Source: Allomuricauda sp. TY007 (GTDB taxonomy: Bacteria > Bacteroidota > Bacteroidia > Flavobacteriales > Flavobacteriaceae). Taken from it: 64,000 bases of DNA. Below, one piece after another: positions 1-9,700 of this stretch. Where the stretch lies: positions 62,001 through 126,000 of the forward strand of contig NZ_WUEG01000003.1 of assembly GCF_010468565.1 (NCBI RefSeq), written 5' to 3'. The translations under genes and the position numbers were made by a program. Below the pieces are notes generated by a model. That model searched no databases. It was not told where the DNA came from and saw only the letters and a program-made list of their open reading frames with translations. Position 1 is the stretch's first letter; each line of letters opens with the position of its first letter.

Positions 1-1
1 A

Positions 2-673
2 AAACCGATAGTTTCCGAAAATAATCTCCTTACCACGGTAGCTTGGAAAATCAATGGAAAAACTCATTACGCACTCGAAGGAAGCATTTTTATTGCCGGA
101 GCTGTGGTGCAATGGCTTCGTGATAGCTTAAATATTATCAAAACATCTTCGGAAGTGGAAAAACTGGCCAGTTCGGTGGATAGTTCGGACGGGGTGGTTT
201 TTGTTCCCGCTTTTGCCGGTTTGGGCGCCCCACATTGGAACCAAAAGGCCCAAGGAACCATTTTTGGACTCACTCGTGGAAGTACCGATGCACATATTGC
301 GCGTGCCGCTCTGGAATCCATTGCTTACCAAACCATGGATATTCTAAAAGCCATGGAAGCCGATTCGGGAATTTCCATAAAAGAATTGCGGGTTGATGGC
401 GGAGCAACCGTAAATGATATGCTGATGCAATTTCAGGCCGATGTATTGAACACCGTTACCGTAAGGCCCAAGATTGTGGAAACCACAGTGATGGGTGCCG
501 CATATTTGGCAGGATTGGCTGTTGGGTATTGGGAAAGTCCAGAGGAAATCCAAGATATTTGGCAGACCGATGTGCATTTTAACCCTACCAAAGAACGCAA
601 AACCATTGAAGAAGGCATAAAACAGTGGTACAAGGCCATTAAGGCACTTGAATTTTGGACGGAGAACCCTTAA
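2..673 (+). CDS. glpK: Glycerol kinase, C-terminal part (cut by window start)
   Basis: The reading frame is open from base 2, so the N-terminal half lies outside the window. The visible 223 residues are the ATPase-fold second half of a FGGY-family carbohydrate kinase: a WLRD segment, an AGLGAPHWN motif that is typical of glycerol kinase, then the RVDGGA nucleotide-binding loop and a conserved C-terminal helix. The enzyme phosphorylates glycerol to sn-glycerol 3-phosphate in the cytoplasm. The glycerol channel gene follows after 35 bases in the same direction, so the two are probably cotranscribed. The identification is firm from these motifs; start, total length and any upstream partner cannot be seen. 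Confidence 0.95.
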   Translation, partial: KPIVSENNLLTTVAWKINGKTHYALEGSIFIAGAVVQWLRDSLNIIKTSSEVEKLASSVDSSDGVVFVPAFAGLGAPHWNQKAQGTIFGLTRGSTDAHIARAALESIAYQTMDILKAMEADSGISIKELRVDGGATVNDMLMQFQADVLNTVTVRPKIVETTVMGAAYLAGLAVGYWESPEEIQDIWQTDVHFNPTKERKTIEEGIKQWYKAIKALEFWTENP

Positions 674-708
674 TTTTTCAAATAACATAAACACTAACTT
701 TCCTTTAT

Positions 709-1437
709 ATGACCCCTTTTGTTTCTGAAATTGTAGGCACTTTTTTATTGATGGTACTCGGATGTGGCGTAAATGCCAACGTATCCCTACAAAAAACTTA
801 CGGCAACGGCTCTGGCTGGATTGTGATCACTACGGGTTGGGCTTTTGCCGTTTATACTGGTGTTGTGGTGGCTGGGCCGCACAGCGGTGCGCACATTAAT
901 CCCGCAGTTACCATTGGACTGGCTGTTGCAGGAGAATTTCCATGGAGCGAGGCTCCAAGTTATATTTTAGCACAGTTTATTGGGGCTATGTTTGCCGCTT
1001 TTTGCGTTTGGCTCGTTAATAAAGAGCATTTTGATGCCACCGAGGATGGGGGCGTAAAAAGAGGTGTTTTTTGTACGGCCCCGGCAATCCCAAATACATT
1101 TATTAATCTGTTCTCCGAAATCTTGGGCACGTTTGTTTTGGTCTTTTCTGTGCTTTACTTTACGGATGCGGTGCTTTCCGCGGACGATGCAATTATTGGC
1201 CTAGGTTCGTTGGGAGCCTTGCCCGTAGCTTTAATTGTTTGGGGCATAGGTTTATCCTTGGGAGGCACAACAGGGTATGCCATTAATCCAGCACGGGATT
1301 TGGGGCCTCGCATTGTTCATGCGCTATTGCCTTTAAAAAACAAGGGGCACAATGGATGGAACTATGCTTGGGTTCCTGTAATCGGGCCCATTTTGGGAGC
1401 TGCTATAGCTGCTTGGATTGCTTTAGCATTGCACTAA
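709..1437 (+). CDS. glpF: Aquaglyceroporin, glycerol uptake facilitator
   Basis: This 242-aa inner-membrane MIP-family channel has six hydrophobic segments and the two pore-lining NPA boxes, at N64-P65-A66 (after GAH) and N193-P194-A195. Asp197 follows the second box in NPARD, the residue that marks glycerol facilitators rather than water-only aquaporins. Family knowledge says it lets glycerol diffuse in, where the upstream kinase traps it. The length is a little shorter than E. coli GlpF (281 aa). The gene sits 35 bases downstream of glpK, as an operon partner, and its stop is 3 bases from the stop of the convergent flavoprotein gene, leaving no room for a terminator hairpin. Confidence 0.95.
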   Translation: MTPFVSEIVGTFLLMVLGCGVNANVSLQKTYGNGSGWIVITTGWAFAVYTGVVVAGPHSGAHINPAVTIGLAVAGEFPWSEAPSYILAQFIGAMFAAFCVWLVNKEHFDATEDGGVKRGVFCTAPAIPNTFINLFSEILGTFVLVFSVLYFTDAVLSADDAIIGLGSLGALPVALIVWGIGLSLGGTTGYAINPARDLGPRIVHALLPLKNKGHNGWNYAWVPVIGPILGAAIAAWIALALH

Positions 1438-1440
1438 TTT

Positions 1441-2706
1441 TTAGGAGGCAATGGCCTGGGCGGCAATATAGGCTCCTGTCCATGCATTTTGAAAGTTGAA
1501 CCCTCCGGTAATGGCATCCACATTGATGATTTCACCCGCAAAGTAGAGATCGGGATGCAATTTGCTCTCAAAAGTCTTAAAATTAATTTCCTTTAAGTCA
1601 ACACCACCAGCGGTGACAAACTCTTCTTTAAAGGTGCTCTTCCCCTCTACTTTAAATGATGAAGCCGTTAATTGCCCCGCCAAGGCTTGCAATTGTTCTT
1701 TGCTCATGTCTGCCCAGCGCTCTTCAGGTTCAATTTCGGCCGCTTCCACCAAACGTTTCCACAAACGTTTCGGAAGTTCGGTCACATTGGTACGCATCAC
1801 GGTTTTCTTGGCCTCTACATCTTTGAGTTCCTTGAGGTATGCCTCCATGGATTCCGTGCTATAATCGGGCAACCAGTTTACCTTTATTCTAAAAGAATAA
1901 TTGTAATCGTGCAGGATGTTCGCTCCCCAAGCGGATAGCTTCAAAATGGCGGGGCCGCTCAAACCCCAATGGGTTATCAAAAGTGGACCATCGGCATAAA
2001 GTACGGTATCTTCCTTAATCTTACTTTTTAGGTTTAACGATTTTTTGTCCGTATTGAAGGTTTTCTTGGACATTACTTCAACAGTAGCATTGGTGCTTAT
2101 GCCCTGGATGCCTTGAATTCTTTTGTCCTTGATATTGAATGTGAATAAGGAAGGTACAGGCGAAACAATATGGTGGCCCAAATTCTCCAATTGTTTCCAT
2201 ATTTTAGGGTTACTGCCCGTGGCAAGCATTAGTTTTTTGGTTTGATAATGCTTGTTCATGGTAGTTACCTGCCAGCCTTCTTCGGTTTTGCTTATTGCCT
2301 TTACAGCACTGTTTTTTAAAACTTGTACACCCAATCGCTCAGCTTCACCTACCAAACAATTGATTATGCTCTGGGAAGAATCACTTTTGGGAAATACGCG
2401 ACCATCTTCTTCTATTTTGAGAGAGACTCCACGCGCTTCAAAAAAGGACATAACATCTATTGGAGCGTATTTATGGAACGGACCCAAAAGCTCCTTCTCC
2501 CCTCTTGGGTAGTTCGTTGCCAATTCTTTAGGTGAAAACTCTCCGTGGGTCACATTACAACGGCCGCCTCCCGAAACCTTTACTTTGGAAAGTACGGTTT
2601 TGCCTCTTTCAAAAATGGCAATGTCCAGTTCTGGCGAAAGTTCCGCCATTTGAATTGCTGCATAAAATCCTGCTGCGCCTCCTCCTACAATTATGACGTC
2701 TAACAT
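1441..2706 (-). CDS. HI0933/YhiN-family FAD-dependent oxidoreductase
   Basis: The 421-aa protein begins with a Rossmann FAD-binding motif (IIVGGGAAGFYAA, residues 5-17), then GGRCNVTH near residue 47, and ends with a second flavin-contacting stretch (TGGFNFQNAWTG) near the C-terminus. This is the layout of the HI0933-like NAD(P)/FAD-dependent oxidoreductases (YhiN, BaiN-type annotation). Their physiological substrate is not settled, so no reaction is assigned. The start codon overlaps the stop of the upstream glycerophosphodiesterase gene by one base (TAATG), which indicates translational coupling and one operon. No signal peptide is visible, so it is cytoplasmic. The family call is secure; the function is open. 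Confidence 0.85.
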   Translation of the reverse strand: MLDVIIVGGGAAGFYAAIQMAELSPELDIAIFERGKTVLSKVKVSGGGRCNVTHGEFSPKELATNYPRGEKELLGPFHKYAPIDVMSFFEARGVSLKIEEDGRVFPKSDSSQSIINCLVGEAERLGVQVLKNSAVKAISKTEEGWQVTTMNKHYQTKKLMLATGSNPKIWKQLENLGHHIVSPVPSLFTFNIKDKRIQGIQGISTNATVEVMSKKTFNTDKKSLNLKSKIKEDTVLYADGPLLITHWGLSGPAILKLSAWGANILHDYNYSFRIKVNWLPDYSTESMEAYLKELKDVEAKKTVMRTNVTELPKRLWKRLVEAAEIEPEERWADMSKEQLQALAGQLTASSFKVEGKSTFKEEFVTAGGVDLKEINFKTFESKLHPDLYFAGEIINVDAITGGFNFQNAWTGAYIAAQAIAS

Positions 2707-3458
2707 TATTTCACACGTTCCGGATAATTGGTAATGATGCCATCAACCCCGAACTCAGTCATTTCTTGAATGTCCTCGGGTGCGTTTACCGTCCATGTGT
2801 ATACTTTTAACCCTTCTGCCTGGATTTTTGCTACGTTTTCCTTGGTAAGTGTTTTAAAGTTGGGGTTTATCGCCACTGCTTTTAGTTCTTTGGCCACTTC
2901 AATTGCTTCGAGTGGATCTTCGGAAGTTAAAACCGCAATTTTTATATCCTTGTTTTTCGCTCTCATGGCTTTGAGCTCATCCCATTTGAAACTTGAAATT
3001 ACGAAGTTTTCGGGGCTCCACCCTTCTTTTTCGATATAATAGTTGACAATATGATTGACTCTATCGGCTGTTCCGGCTCCTTTAAGCTCGATATTTAGAG
3101 CAACCTGATTATTGATTTTTTTTAACACATCTTGGAGCATTGGGATTTTGTGTCCGCCATCCAAAGTGAGTTGCCTTAGTTGAACAATATTGTATTCTTC
3201 AATATTTCCGCCGGAATTGGCCAGCCTGTCCACCGTTTCATCATGAAAAACAACGATTTCTCCGCTATCAATTTTAAACACGTCAATTTCTATCATATCA
3301 ACACCAAGGTCCATCGCTTTTTGAACCGATGCCAAAGTGTTTTCGGTCTCGTGGCCCATAGCTCCTCGGTGGCCTATCACCAATGGTTTTGATTTTGTCA
3401 TTTCGCAACTAGTTAAAAGTAGGGCAACTGTAATAGCTACAAGTAAGTTTTTCTTCAT
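2706..3458 (-). CDS. Glycerophosphodiester phosphodiesterase lipoprotein
   Basis: This 250-aa protein starts with a lipoprotein signal (hydrophobic run, then LLTSC with Cys18). The GDPD domain follows at once: GHRG with His30-Arg31, the ETENT loop, the IEIDV metal-binding pair, and FHDETVDR. These residues form the calcium/magnesium site and the two catalytic histidines of the family, which hydrolyses glycerophosphodiesters to glycerol 3-phosphate and an alcohol. The lipid anchor suggests action in the periplasm or on the outer membrane. It forms a coupled pair with the flavoprotein gene. Its products would feed the glycerol route encoded by the neighbouring glpKF, but that link is inferred from position only. 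Confidence 0.9.
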   Translation of the reverse strand: MKKNLLVAITVALLLTSCEMTKSKPLVIGHRGAMGHETENTLASVQKAMDLGVDMIEIDVFKIDSGEIVVFHDETVDRLANSGGNIEEYNIVQLRQLTLDGGHKIPMLQDVLKKINNQVALNIELKGAGTADRVNHIVNYYIEKEGWSPENFVISSFKWDELKAMRAKNKDIKIAVLTSEDPLEAIEVAKELKAVAINPNFKTLTKENVAKIQAEGLKVYTWTVNAPEDIQEMTEFGVDGIITNYPERVK

Positions 3459-3506
3459 TTTGGGTTGGTTTTGATGGTTAAAAATACGATTTGCAAACGA
3501 AAAACA

Positions 3507-5378
3507 TCAATTCCCTACCTTAAAGATATAGGATTGAAGCGGTTCTAGTTCCAAGTGTATCTGGCCTTGTCCATTGTTAACGCACATCTTCTTTTTAACC
3601 CTTCCGTACAACTCCTCCGTCAATGAATACTCCCCATTCGATAATTGCCAGTTGGCAATAACATCTTCGGGAACTTTAAAGTCAAGGGAATAGTGTTTGT
3701 GTCCATCAAAATTGGATAGGATAATTAGTTTTTCCCCGGCGGACCATCTTACATAGGAAAATACTCTGTGATCGTATCCTTCCGTGTTGTCCTTATTGTA
3801 AAAATGAATCTCTTGATACCCACCCATCAAAGCTTCACTATTTATAGTGAAATTCAAAAGTCGTTTATAGAAATCCCTTAAACTTTTCTCCTCTTCCGAT
3901 AATTGACCGCCATCGAATTTTTTGTTGTTGACCCATCGCTGGTGATGCGGCACCCCGATATAATCGAAAATTGAAGTTCGTGTTGGGCTGCCAAAGCCTG
4001 CATCTTCTTCTGCGGGCTCACCAATTTCTTGCCCAAAATAGATCATGATGGGCGAGGTGCTTATGGTAGCTGAAACTACCATTGCCGGCTTTCCCAATTG
4101 GGCATTTCCCGCAAAATCGCGACTGGCTATGCGCTGCTCATCGTGGTTTTCCAGAAAGTGGAGCATGTGGTGCTCTATATCGGCCATTCCTTTTTGTACT
4201 ACAGGGATGTGGTCTGTCCATCCGTAGCCCTTCATTATATGTTTGATGCTATCGTAAAATTCTACCTTATCGTAGAGGTAATCCATTTTACCTTGATGAA
4301 TATAATCACGGTACAAACTTGTGTTATAAACTTCGGCCAACAAAAAGGCATCTGGGTTTTTCATTTTGATGTTGGAATTGAGGTAACTCCAAAACTCTAC
4401 TGGAACCATTTCGGCCATATCAAAACGAAAACCATCCACACCAAAATCCAGCCAATACTGGGTTATGTCCTTAAATTTCTGCCACGAGTCCGGCAGGGTC
4501 TTGTCTTTCCAAAACTCGGAATGGGCCTTATAATCTTTTTGACGGTATGCTTCGGGCAGTTCTTCAAAGTCTTTGGTTCCATCTGGACGAACTCCGTAGT
4601 TGATCTTTACGGTTTCGTACCAGTCGTTAAAATGAGGTTGTGCCAGTCGGGAGCCGTTACCCGTCCATTTTGCAGGAACTTCTTCAAACTTGGAGTCAGC
4701 CAACCTATTTTCATCTCCTCCCAAAGGCAAATATCCATCTTGCCATTCTGGCACTCGAAATGCTTCATTGGGGATGTAGTAAAAATTGTTGTTTACATCA
4801 TATTCTTTGGATGTATCATCAGAGGCTCCAAAATCCTCCACGCCTTCGGGGTTGGTAATTCCTTTATAATTCCTCGCCACATGATTGGGAACAATGTCGA
4901 TGATAACTTTTAGGCCAGCTTGGTGTGTTCGTTGAATCAAATCCTTGAATTCTTCCAACCGTTTTGATGGGTCTGTGGCCAAATCGGGATTTACATTGTA
5001 GTAATCCTTAACGGCATAGGGAGAGCCTGCCCTTCCTTTGACAACATCGGGGTCGTCATTCGAAATTCCGTAGGCGGTATAGTCGTTGATTACGGCATGG
5101 TGGGGAACTCCTGTGTACCAAATATGCGTAACGCCCAGATTTTTGATCTCGATGAGGGCCTTGTCCGAGAAATCGGCAAACTTGCCCACTCCATTTTCTT
5201 CGATGGTACCCCAAGGCTTGTTAGTAGCATTGGTGTTTCCGAAGAGACGGGTAAATACCTGGTAGACTACTTGTTTCTTCTTCATTGGTGTAGGGGTCGA
5301 CTTTTGATTGGTTTGTTGCTTACATGAAGATAACACGATGAGTACAATAAAAAAAGTCAGTATCCCATTTGTTTTCAT
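3507..5378 (-). CDS. GH13 alpha-amylase family lipoprotein
   Basis: The 623-aa protein has a lipoprotein leader (VLSSC, Cys19) and a complete GH13 (beta/alpha)8 catalytic barrel. The four conserved regions are seen in order: DIVPNHV, GFRFDMAEM with the nucleophile Asp320, LLAEVY with the acid/base Glu349, and ENHDEQR with Asp413. A beta-rich domain C closes the protein. GH13 enzymes cleave or transfer alpha-1,4-glucosidic bonds. With its lipid anchor and the adjacent SusC/SusD pair, it probably works at the cell surface or in the periplasm on starch-like glucans. It lies 23 bases downstream of the LacI-type gene on the same strand and is probably cotranscribed. The exact specificity within GH13 is not readable. 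Confidence 0.92.
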   Translation of the reverse strand: MKTNGILTFFIVLIVLSSCKQQTNQKSTPTPMKKKQVVYQVFTRLFGNTNATNKPWGTIEENGVGKFADFSDKALIEIKNLGVTHIWYTGVPHHAVINDYTAYGISNDDPDVVKGRAGSPYAVKDYYNVNPDLATDPSKRLEEFKDLIQRTHQAGLKVIIDIVPNHVARNYKGITNPEGVEDFGASDDTSKEYDVNNNFYYIPNEAFRVPEWQDGYLPLGGDENRLADSKFEEVPAKWTGNGSRLAQPHFNDWYETVKINYGVRPDGTKDFEELPEAYRQKDYKAHSEFWKDKTLPDSWQKFKDITQYWLDFGVDGFRFDMAEMVPVEFWSYLNSNIKMKNPDAFLLAEVYNTSLYRDYIHQGKMDYLYDKVEFYDSIKHIMKGYGWTDHIPVVQKGMADIEHHMLHFLENHDEQRIASRDFAGNAQLGKPAMVVSATISTSPIMIYFGQEIGEPAEEDAGFGSPTRTSIFDYIGVPHHQRWVNNKKFDGGQLSEEEKSLRDFYKRLLNFTINSEALMGGYQEIHFYNKDNTEGYDHRVFSYVRWSAGEKLIILSNFDGHKHYSLDFKVPEDVIANWQLSNGEYSLTEELYGRVKKKMCVNNGQGQIHLELEPLQSYIFKVGN

Positions 5379-5401
5379 ACCATAAAGAAGAGATTCTTAA
5401 A

Positions 5402-6421
5402 TTAATGTGCAATAGAATCCCTGATTACCAAGGTGGGCTCCAAGATTTTGGTTTGATAGGTCTCTTCCTCCGCTTCGCTCTCTACTTTATCTATCAACAT
5501 TTTTGCGGCCTCTTCGCCCATTTTTTCTCCATGTTGTGCCACAACAGTAAGGCTTGGGTTGGCATATTTGGACAGCACCCCATCGGTAAATCCTATAAAA
5601 GATATATCTTCTGGTATCTTTAGCCCCTTTTTCTGTGCAAATCGCATACCACACACCGCAAAGATTTCATTTACGCACAAAACGGCATCCGGTTCCTTAT
5701 TGTCCAAAAAGGTTTTTATGGCCTCTTCGTCCATTTCCATTGAAGGCATTTTCAATATCATGGATTCGTCAATTCCAAGGGGACTCTCTTTCAATGCTTT
5801 GAGATACCCTTTGGTGCGGGCCTTACTAACGCTCAAATAGTCATCCGTAGTAATCAGGGCTATTCGTTTTTTTCCCTGATCGATAAACTTTTTTGTTGCC
5901 TGGTAAGCGCCCAGCTTATCATCAATGATTACTTTATCACATTCCACCTCATGGGTGATCCTATCAAAAAGCACCACGGGAATGCCTTGCTCCGTAACTT
6001 CTTTTAAATGATTGTAATCGCCTTTCTCTTGTGTTTCGGAAGAGAGTGACATTATAAAGCCATCAATGCTGCCATTGGCGAGCATTTCCATGTTAATGAC
6101 TTCCTTGTCGAAAGATTCTTCGGAAAGACATACAATAACGTTATATCCCCTGGCATTTGCATATTTCTCGATACCCCGAATGACCGTTGTAAAAAAATGA
6201 TGTACAATATCCGGGATTACAACCCCAATATTTTTGGTGCGCTTATTTTTTAAGCTTATTGCAATGTTGTTGGGCTTATAGTTGTACAGTTTTGCAAAGG
6301 CCTGTATCTTTTCTTTGGTATCCCTACCTATTTCCTCACTGTTCTTAAGTGCTTTGGAAACCGTTGATATGGATACTTCTAGTTCTCTGGCTATATCTTT
6401 TAAGGTAATCTTTGATTTCAA
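5402..6421 (-). CDS. LacI-family transcriptional regulator
   Basis: The protein opens with a LacI helix-turn-helix (ITLKDIARELEVSISTVSKA), a hinge, and a periplasmic-binding-protein-like effector domain (NIGVVIPDIVHHFF onward). I place the start at a TTG at 6419-6421, giving 339 aa, the usual family length. The frame stays open to a GTG at 6511, but that would add 30 residues without homology-like features, and a promoter-like TTTATTTG (reverse complement of 6455-6462) falls inside the extension. It precedes the amylase gene and diverges from susC, so it most likely senses a sugar and controls this locus. A matching palindrome lies at 6671-6686. The start is the uncertain part. Confidence 0.88.
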   Translation of the reverse strand: MKSKITLKDIARELEVSISTVSKALKNSEEIGRDTKEKIQAFAKLYNYKPNNIAISLKNKRTKNIGVVIPDIVHHFFTTVIRGIEKYANARGYNVIVCLSEESFDKEVINMEMLANGSIDGFIMSLSSETQEKGDYNHLKEVTEQGIPVVLFDRITHEVECDKVIIDDKLGAYQATKKFIDQGKKRIALITTDDYLSVSKARTKGYLKALKESPLGIDESMILKMPSMEMDEEAIKTFLDNKEPDAVLCVNEIFAVCGMRFAQKKGLKIPEDISFIGFTDGVLSKYANPSLTVVAQHGEKMGEEAAKMLIDKVESEAEEETYQTKILEPTLVIRDSIAH

Positions 6422-6670
6422 GGGATAGATATTTTTATGCTTTTGGGATATACTCAAATAAAAATAAGTAACTGACCAAATTACACTTTTTAACAAAAAC
6501 AAAACAACCACTTAAAAAATCACTTCTTGAATTAGTTGCCCCAACCAAAGAATAAAAATGTTATATTAGTAGCAATATTGCGGAATCCGTAATTATGAAT
6601 ACACTTTTTAAGATTTAAGCAAGTAAGCTGTTTAAGTTTTGTAAAAAATACACTTCTTAAAGTTATCAAC

Positions 6671-6686
6671 ACGAAACCGTTTTCGT
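6671..6686. promoter_or_regulatory. LacI-type operator candidate
   Basis: The 16 bases have arms ACGAAA and TTTCGT around a centre with CG at the dyad, matching the central-CpG plan of LacI-family operators; only one symmetric pair mismatches. It ends five bases before the TTTG of the putative susC promoter. A site just upstream of the -33 element would suit activation or a loop better than simple blocking. The adjacent LacI-type regulator is the obvious candidate to bind it; this is inference. Confidence 0.6.
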
Positions 6687-6691
6687 TGTGT

Positions 6692-6723
6692 TTTGCAATA
6701 TAGTTAAATTTAGATTAACCTTT
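6692..6723 (+). promoter_or_regulatory. Putative susC promoter
   Basis: TTTG at 6692-6695 and TAACCTTT at 6716-6723 are separated by 20 bases, close to the Bacteroidota -33/-7 pattern TTTG and TAnnTTTG, with one mismatch at the last base. Confidence 0.5.
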
Positions 6724-6779
6724 TTTTTATATATGTTTAACACTTGAATTAAAATTAACTAAACTTAAATTAATTATTT

Positions 6780-9700
6780 ATGAAAATTACGCTACTAAGA
6801 AGCTTTTTGTTGCTTGGGGCATTTTTATGCTTTGGGATGGCGAAAGCTCAGACAGTATCAGGTACTGTTTCGGATGCGAATGGGCCGTTGCCAGGGGCAA
6901 GCGTATTGGTAAAAGGTACTACCAATGGTACGCAGACCGATTTTGACGGCAACTATACCCTTAACAATGTTGAGGATGCCGCAACATTGGTTTTTAGCTA
7001 CATTGGTTACAAGACCCAAGAAATTGCCGTCAATGGACAATCCTCCATTAATGTAACCTTGGAAGAAGACGCACAGGCTTTAGACGAGGTAGTAATTATC
7101 GGTTATGGGCAAACTACAGTAGATGATGCTACAGGTGCCGTTGCGGTCGTTACTTCGGAAGATTTTAACCAAGGGGTTATTTCATCTCCCGAACAATTGA
7201 TTCAAGGTAAAACAGCTGGTGTACAAATTACTCAAAGTAGTGGTGAGCCAGGTGCTGGTATTAATGTTAGGATTCGAGGTACAAGTTCTGTTCGTTCCAA
7301 TAACAACCCTCTTTTTGTTGTGGATGGCATGCCTCTTACAGGACAGGACACTTCCGCAGGCGGGGCTGATGTTGGTACCGGAACAAGTTCTTCCAAAAAC
7401 CCATTGAGCTTCCTTAACCCTAACGATATTGAGAGCATCAGTATCCTGAAAGATGCATCGGCTACGGCAATTTATGGTTCCCGTGGTGCGAACGGTGTTG
7501 TGATCATTACCACCAAAAGTGGTAAAACAGGACAGGGAAGGTTTGAGTTTACATCAAACCTAAGCTACTCAACGCCCGCAAAAACTTTTGACCTTCTAGA
7601 CAGAAACGAGTTCTTGACTGCACTGCCAGAATATGGAGGGGATCCCAATGCTTTGGATTTTGGGTCTAACACCGATTGGCAGAACCTCATACTTAGAAGC
7701 GTGGCTTCACAAAACCAAAACCTTTCCTATGCCAAAAATTACGGGAGCGGAAACATTCGTGCTTCTTTTGGGTACGGAAAACAGTTTGGTGTAGTAGAAG
7801 GCTATGCACAAGAAAGGTTAACAGGTAGGATCAATGCATCTCAAAGATTCTTTGACAACAAATTGAAGATTGATGCCAACCTAACCGTTTCAAGAATCAA
7901 CGATGATGGCGGAGCGATTAGCAACAACTCAGGTTCTACAGGGGATTTGCTCGGTGCTGCTTATTTTGCCAATCCTACTTGGCCGGCAAGAACAAGCTTT
8001 TCTACCGGGGGTAGTGAAATCAACCCACTTCAACTGCTGAACTATTACGATGATGTAACCCATACCGATAGATTTTTGGGGAACGTTTCCGCAGAATATA
8101 GTCTTACCGATGAATTGAAGGCCAAAGTTGCTGTTGGCTACGATGATTCAAGTTCAGAAAAGTACCAGGTCCAATCCGCTTTATCAACTGGTATTGGCAA
8201 CGCTCCTGGACAAGGGCAAGGTGCTCTAAGTACTGTGGAGGTAACCGGTAAACTTTTAGATGTTACCCTTAGTTACAATAAGGAGTTCGACAATTCTAAG
8301 TTGACCGCTTTACTTGGTTACTCTTTCCAGAGCTACCAAAGAGCAGGTAAAAATATAACAGCATTGGGATTCGGATCTACCGATTTAAACTCAATGATTT
8401 CCGATTTAGGGACTGCCACTTCGACCATAGAAAGTCAACTTGATGGCAGATACCAACAATTCGGTTACAACAACACTGGAACCTTTGTAAATCGTTTGTT
8501 TGTTGACGAACCTGGAACTTTTGATGTAGCTAGTCCTACAGGTGTTCCCATTAGTGCTGTTGCGGGAGACTATTTTGATTCTACCGACGAGCTACAATCT
8601 TTCTTTGGAAGAGCCGAATATTCCATTGCCAACAAATACATTATTACTGGTACATTAAGAGTTGATGGTTCTTCTAGATTTGGACCAAATAATCAATATG
8701 GTTACTTCCCTTCAGGTGCATTTGCATGGAAATTGAATGAAGAGGATTTTATTGGAGATACTTTCTCTACTCTTAAGCTTCGTTTAGGTTATGGTATCAC
8801 AGGTAACCAAGAAGGGTTGGGATATGGTAACTTTACCGTAAGGCAACGATTTGCAGGTATTGGCATCGACCAAAACCAGAATATCAATGCACCGGGACTT
8901 GCGATACAATCCTTTACAAATGATGATTTGAAATGGGAAGAAACAGCACAAGCCAACATCGGTCTTGATTTTGGTATAAATAACAACAGGTTTTCCGGTA
9001 CATTGGATTTTTACCATAAAACCACAAACGATTTGCTACTTCAGCAAGAGGCGGCACAGCCTTCACCTCAACCATTTTACTTTGGTAATTTAGATGCCAA
9101 AGTAATTAACCAAGGTGTGGAACTTTCCATGAACTACGATATCATCCAAATGGAAGATGCCAATTGGAATCTTGGGTTCAACGTAGCCTACAACGATAAC
9201 ATGGTAGAGGATTTCGATGGACAAATTCAAACAGGTGAAATCAACGGTAACGGACTTACCGGAGCTTTCGCTCAATTGTTGGCCGGTGGACAACCATTGT
9301 TCTCTTATTACTTAAGAGAGTTTGGTGGATTTGATGAAAACGGAATCTCTGTATATCCAAATGGGGATGTACAGGAGTTTGTTGGAAAAAGTGCATTGCC
9401 AAAAGTTAACTTGGGTATCAGCACAAGTGCTTCCTATAAAAATTGGGACTTCAACGCATTCCTTGCCGGACAGTACGGCTTCTATGTGTACAACAACACA
9501 CAAAACGCTTACTTTACAGCTGGTATTATCGGTGTAGGTAAAAATGTAACGCAAGATGTACTTACCAATGGTGAGTCCAACGCCAATGCTGCCGATGTCT
9601 CAACAAGATTTTTGGAAAAAGGCGACTTCTTAAGATTGCAAAATGCCTCGTTAAGCTACAACGTGCCACTTAGCGGAGATGGAACCTTACAAAGTTTGCG

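Larger units (their letters stand above)
6422..6779. promoter_or_regulatory. Regulatory intergenic region between lacI-type gene and susC
   Basis: This AT-rich 358-base gap holds no supported gene. It contains a LacI-type palindrome (6671-6686), a promoter-like pair for susC (TTTG 6692-6695, 20 bases, TAACCTTT 6716-6723), a weaker promoter for the regulator on the other strand near 6455-6480, and four direct copies of CACTTYTTRA starting at 6484, 6521, 6602 and 6651. The untranslated leader of susC after the promoter is about 50 bases of A/T-rich sequence. Confidence 0.65.

Noticed and set aside
4098..4913. A 271-codon open frame antisense to the amylase gene
   Set aside because: The GH13 motifs on the opposite strand are complete, and the frame encodes a Cys/Phe/Val-rich product without a signal or any domain. 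It is a shadow frame.
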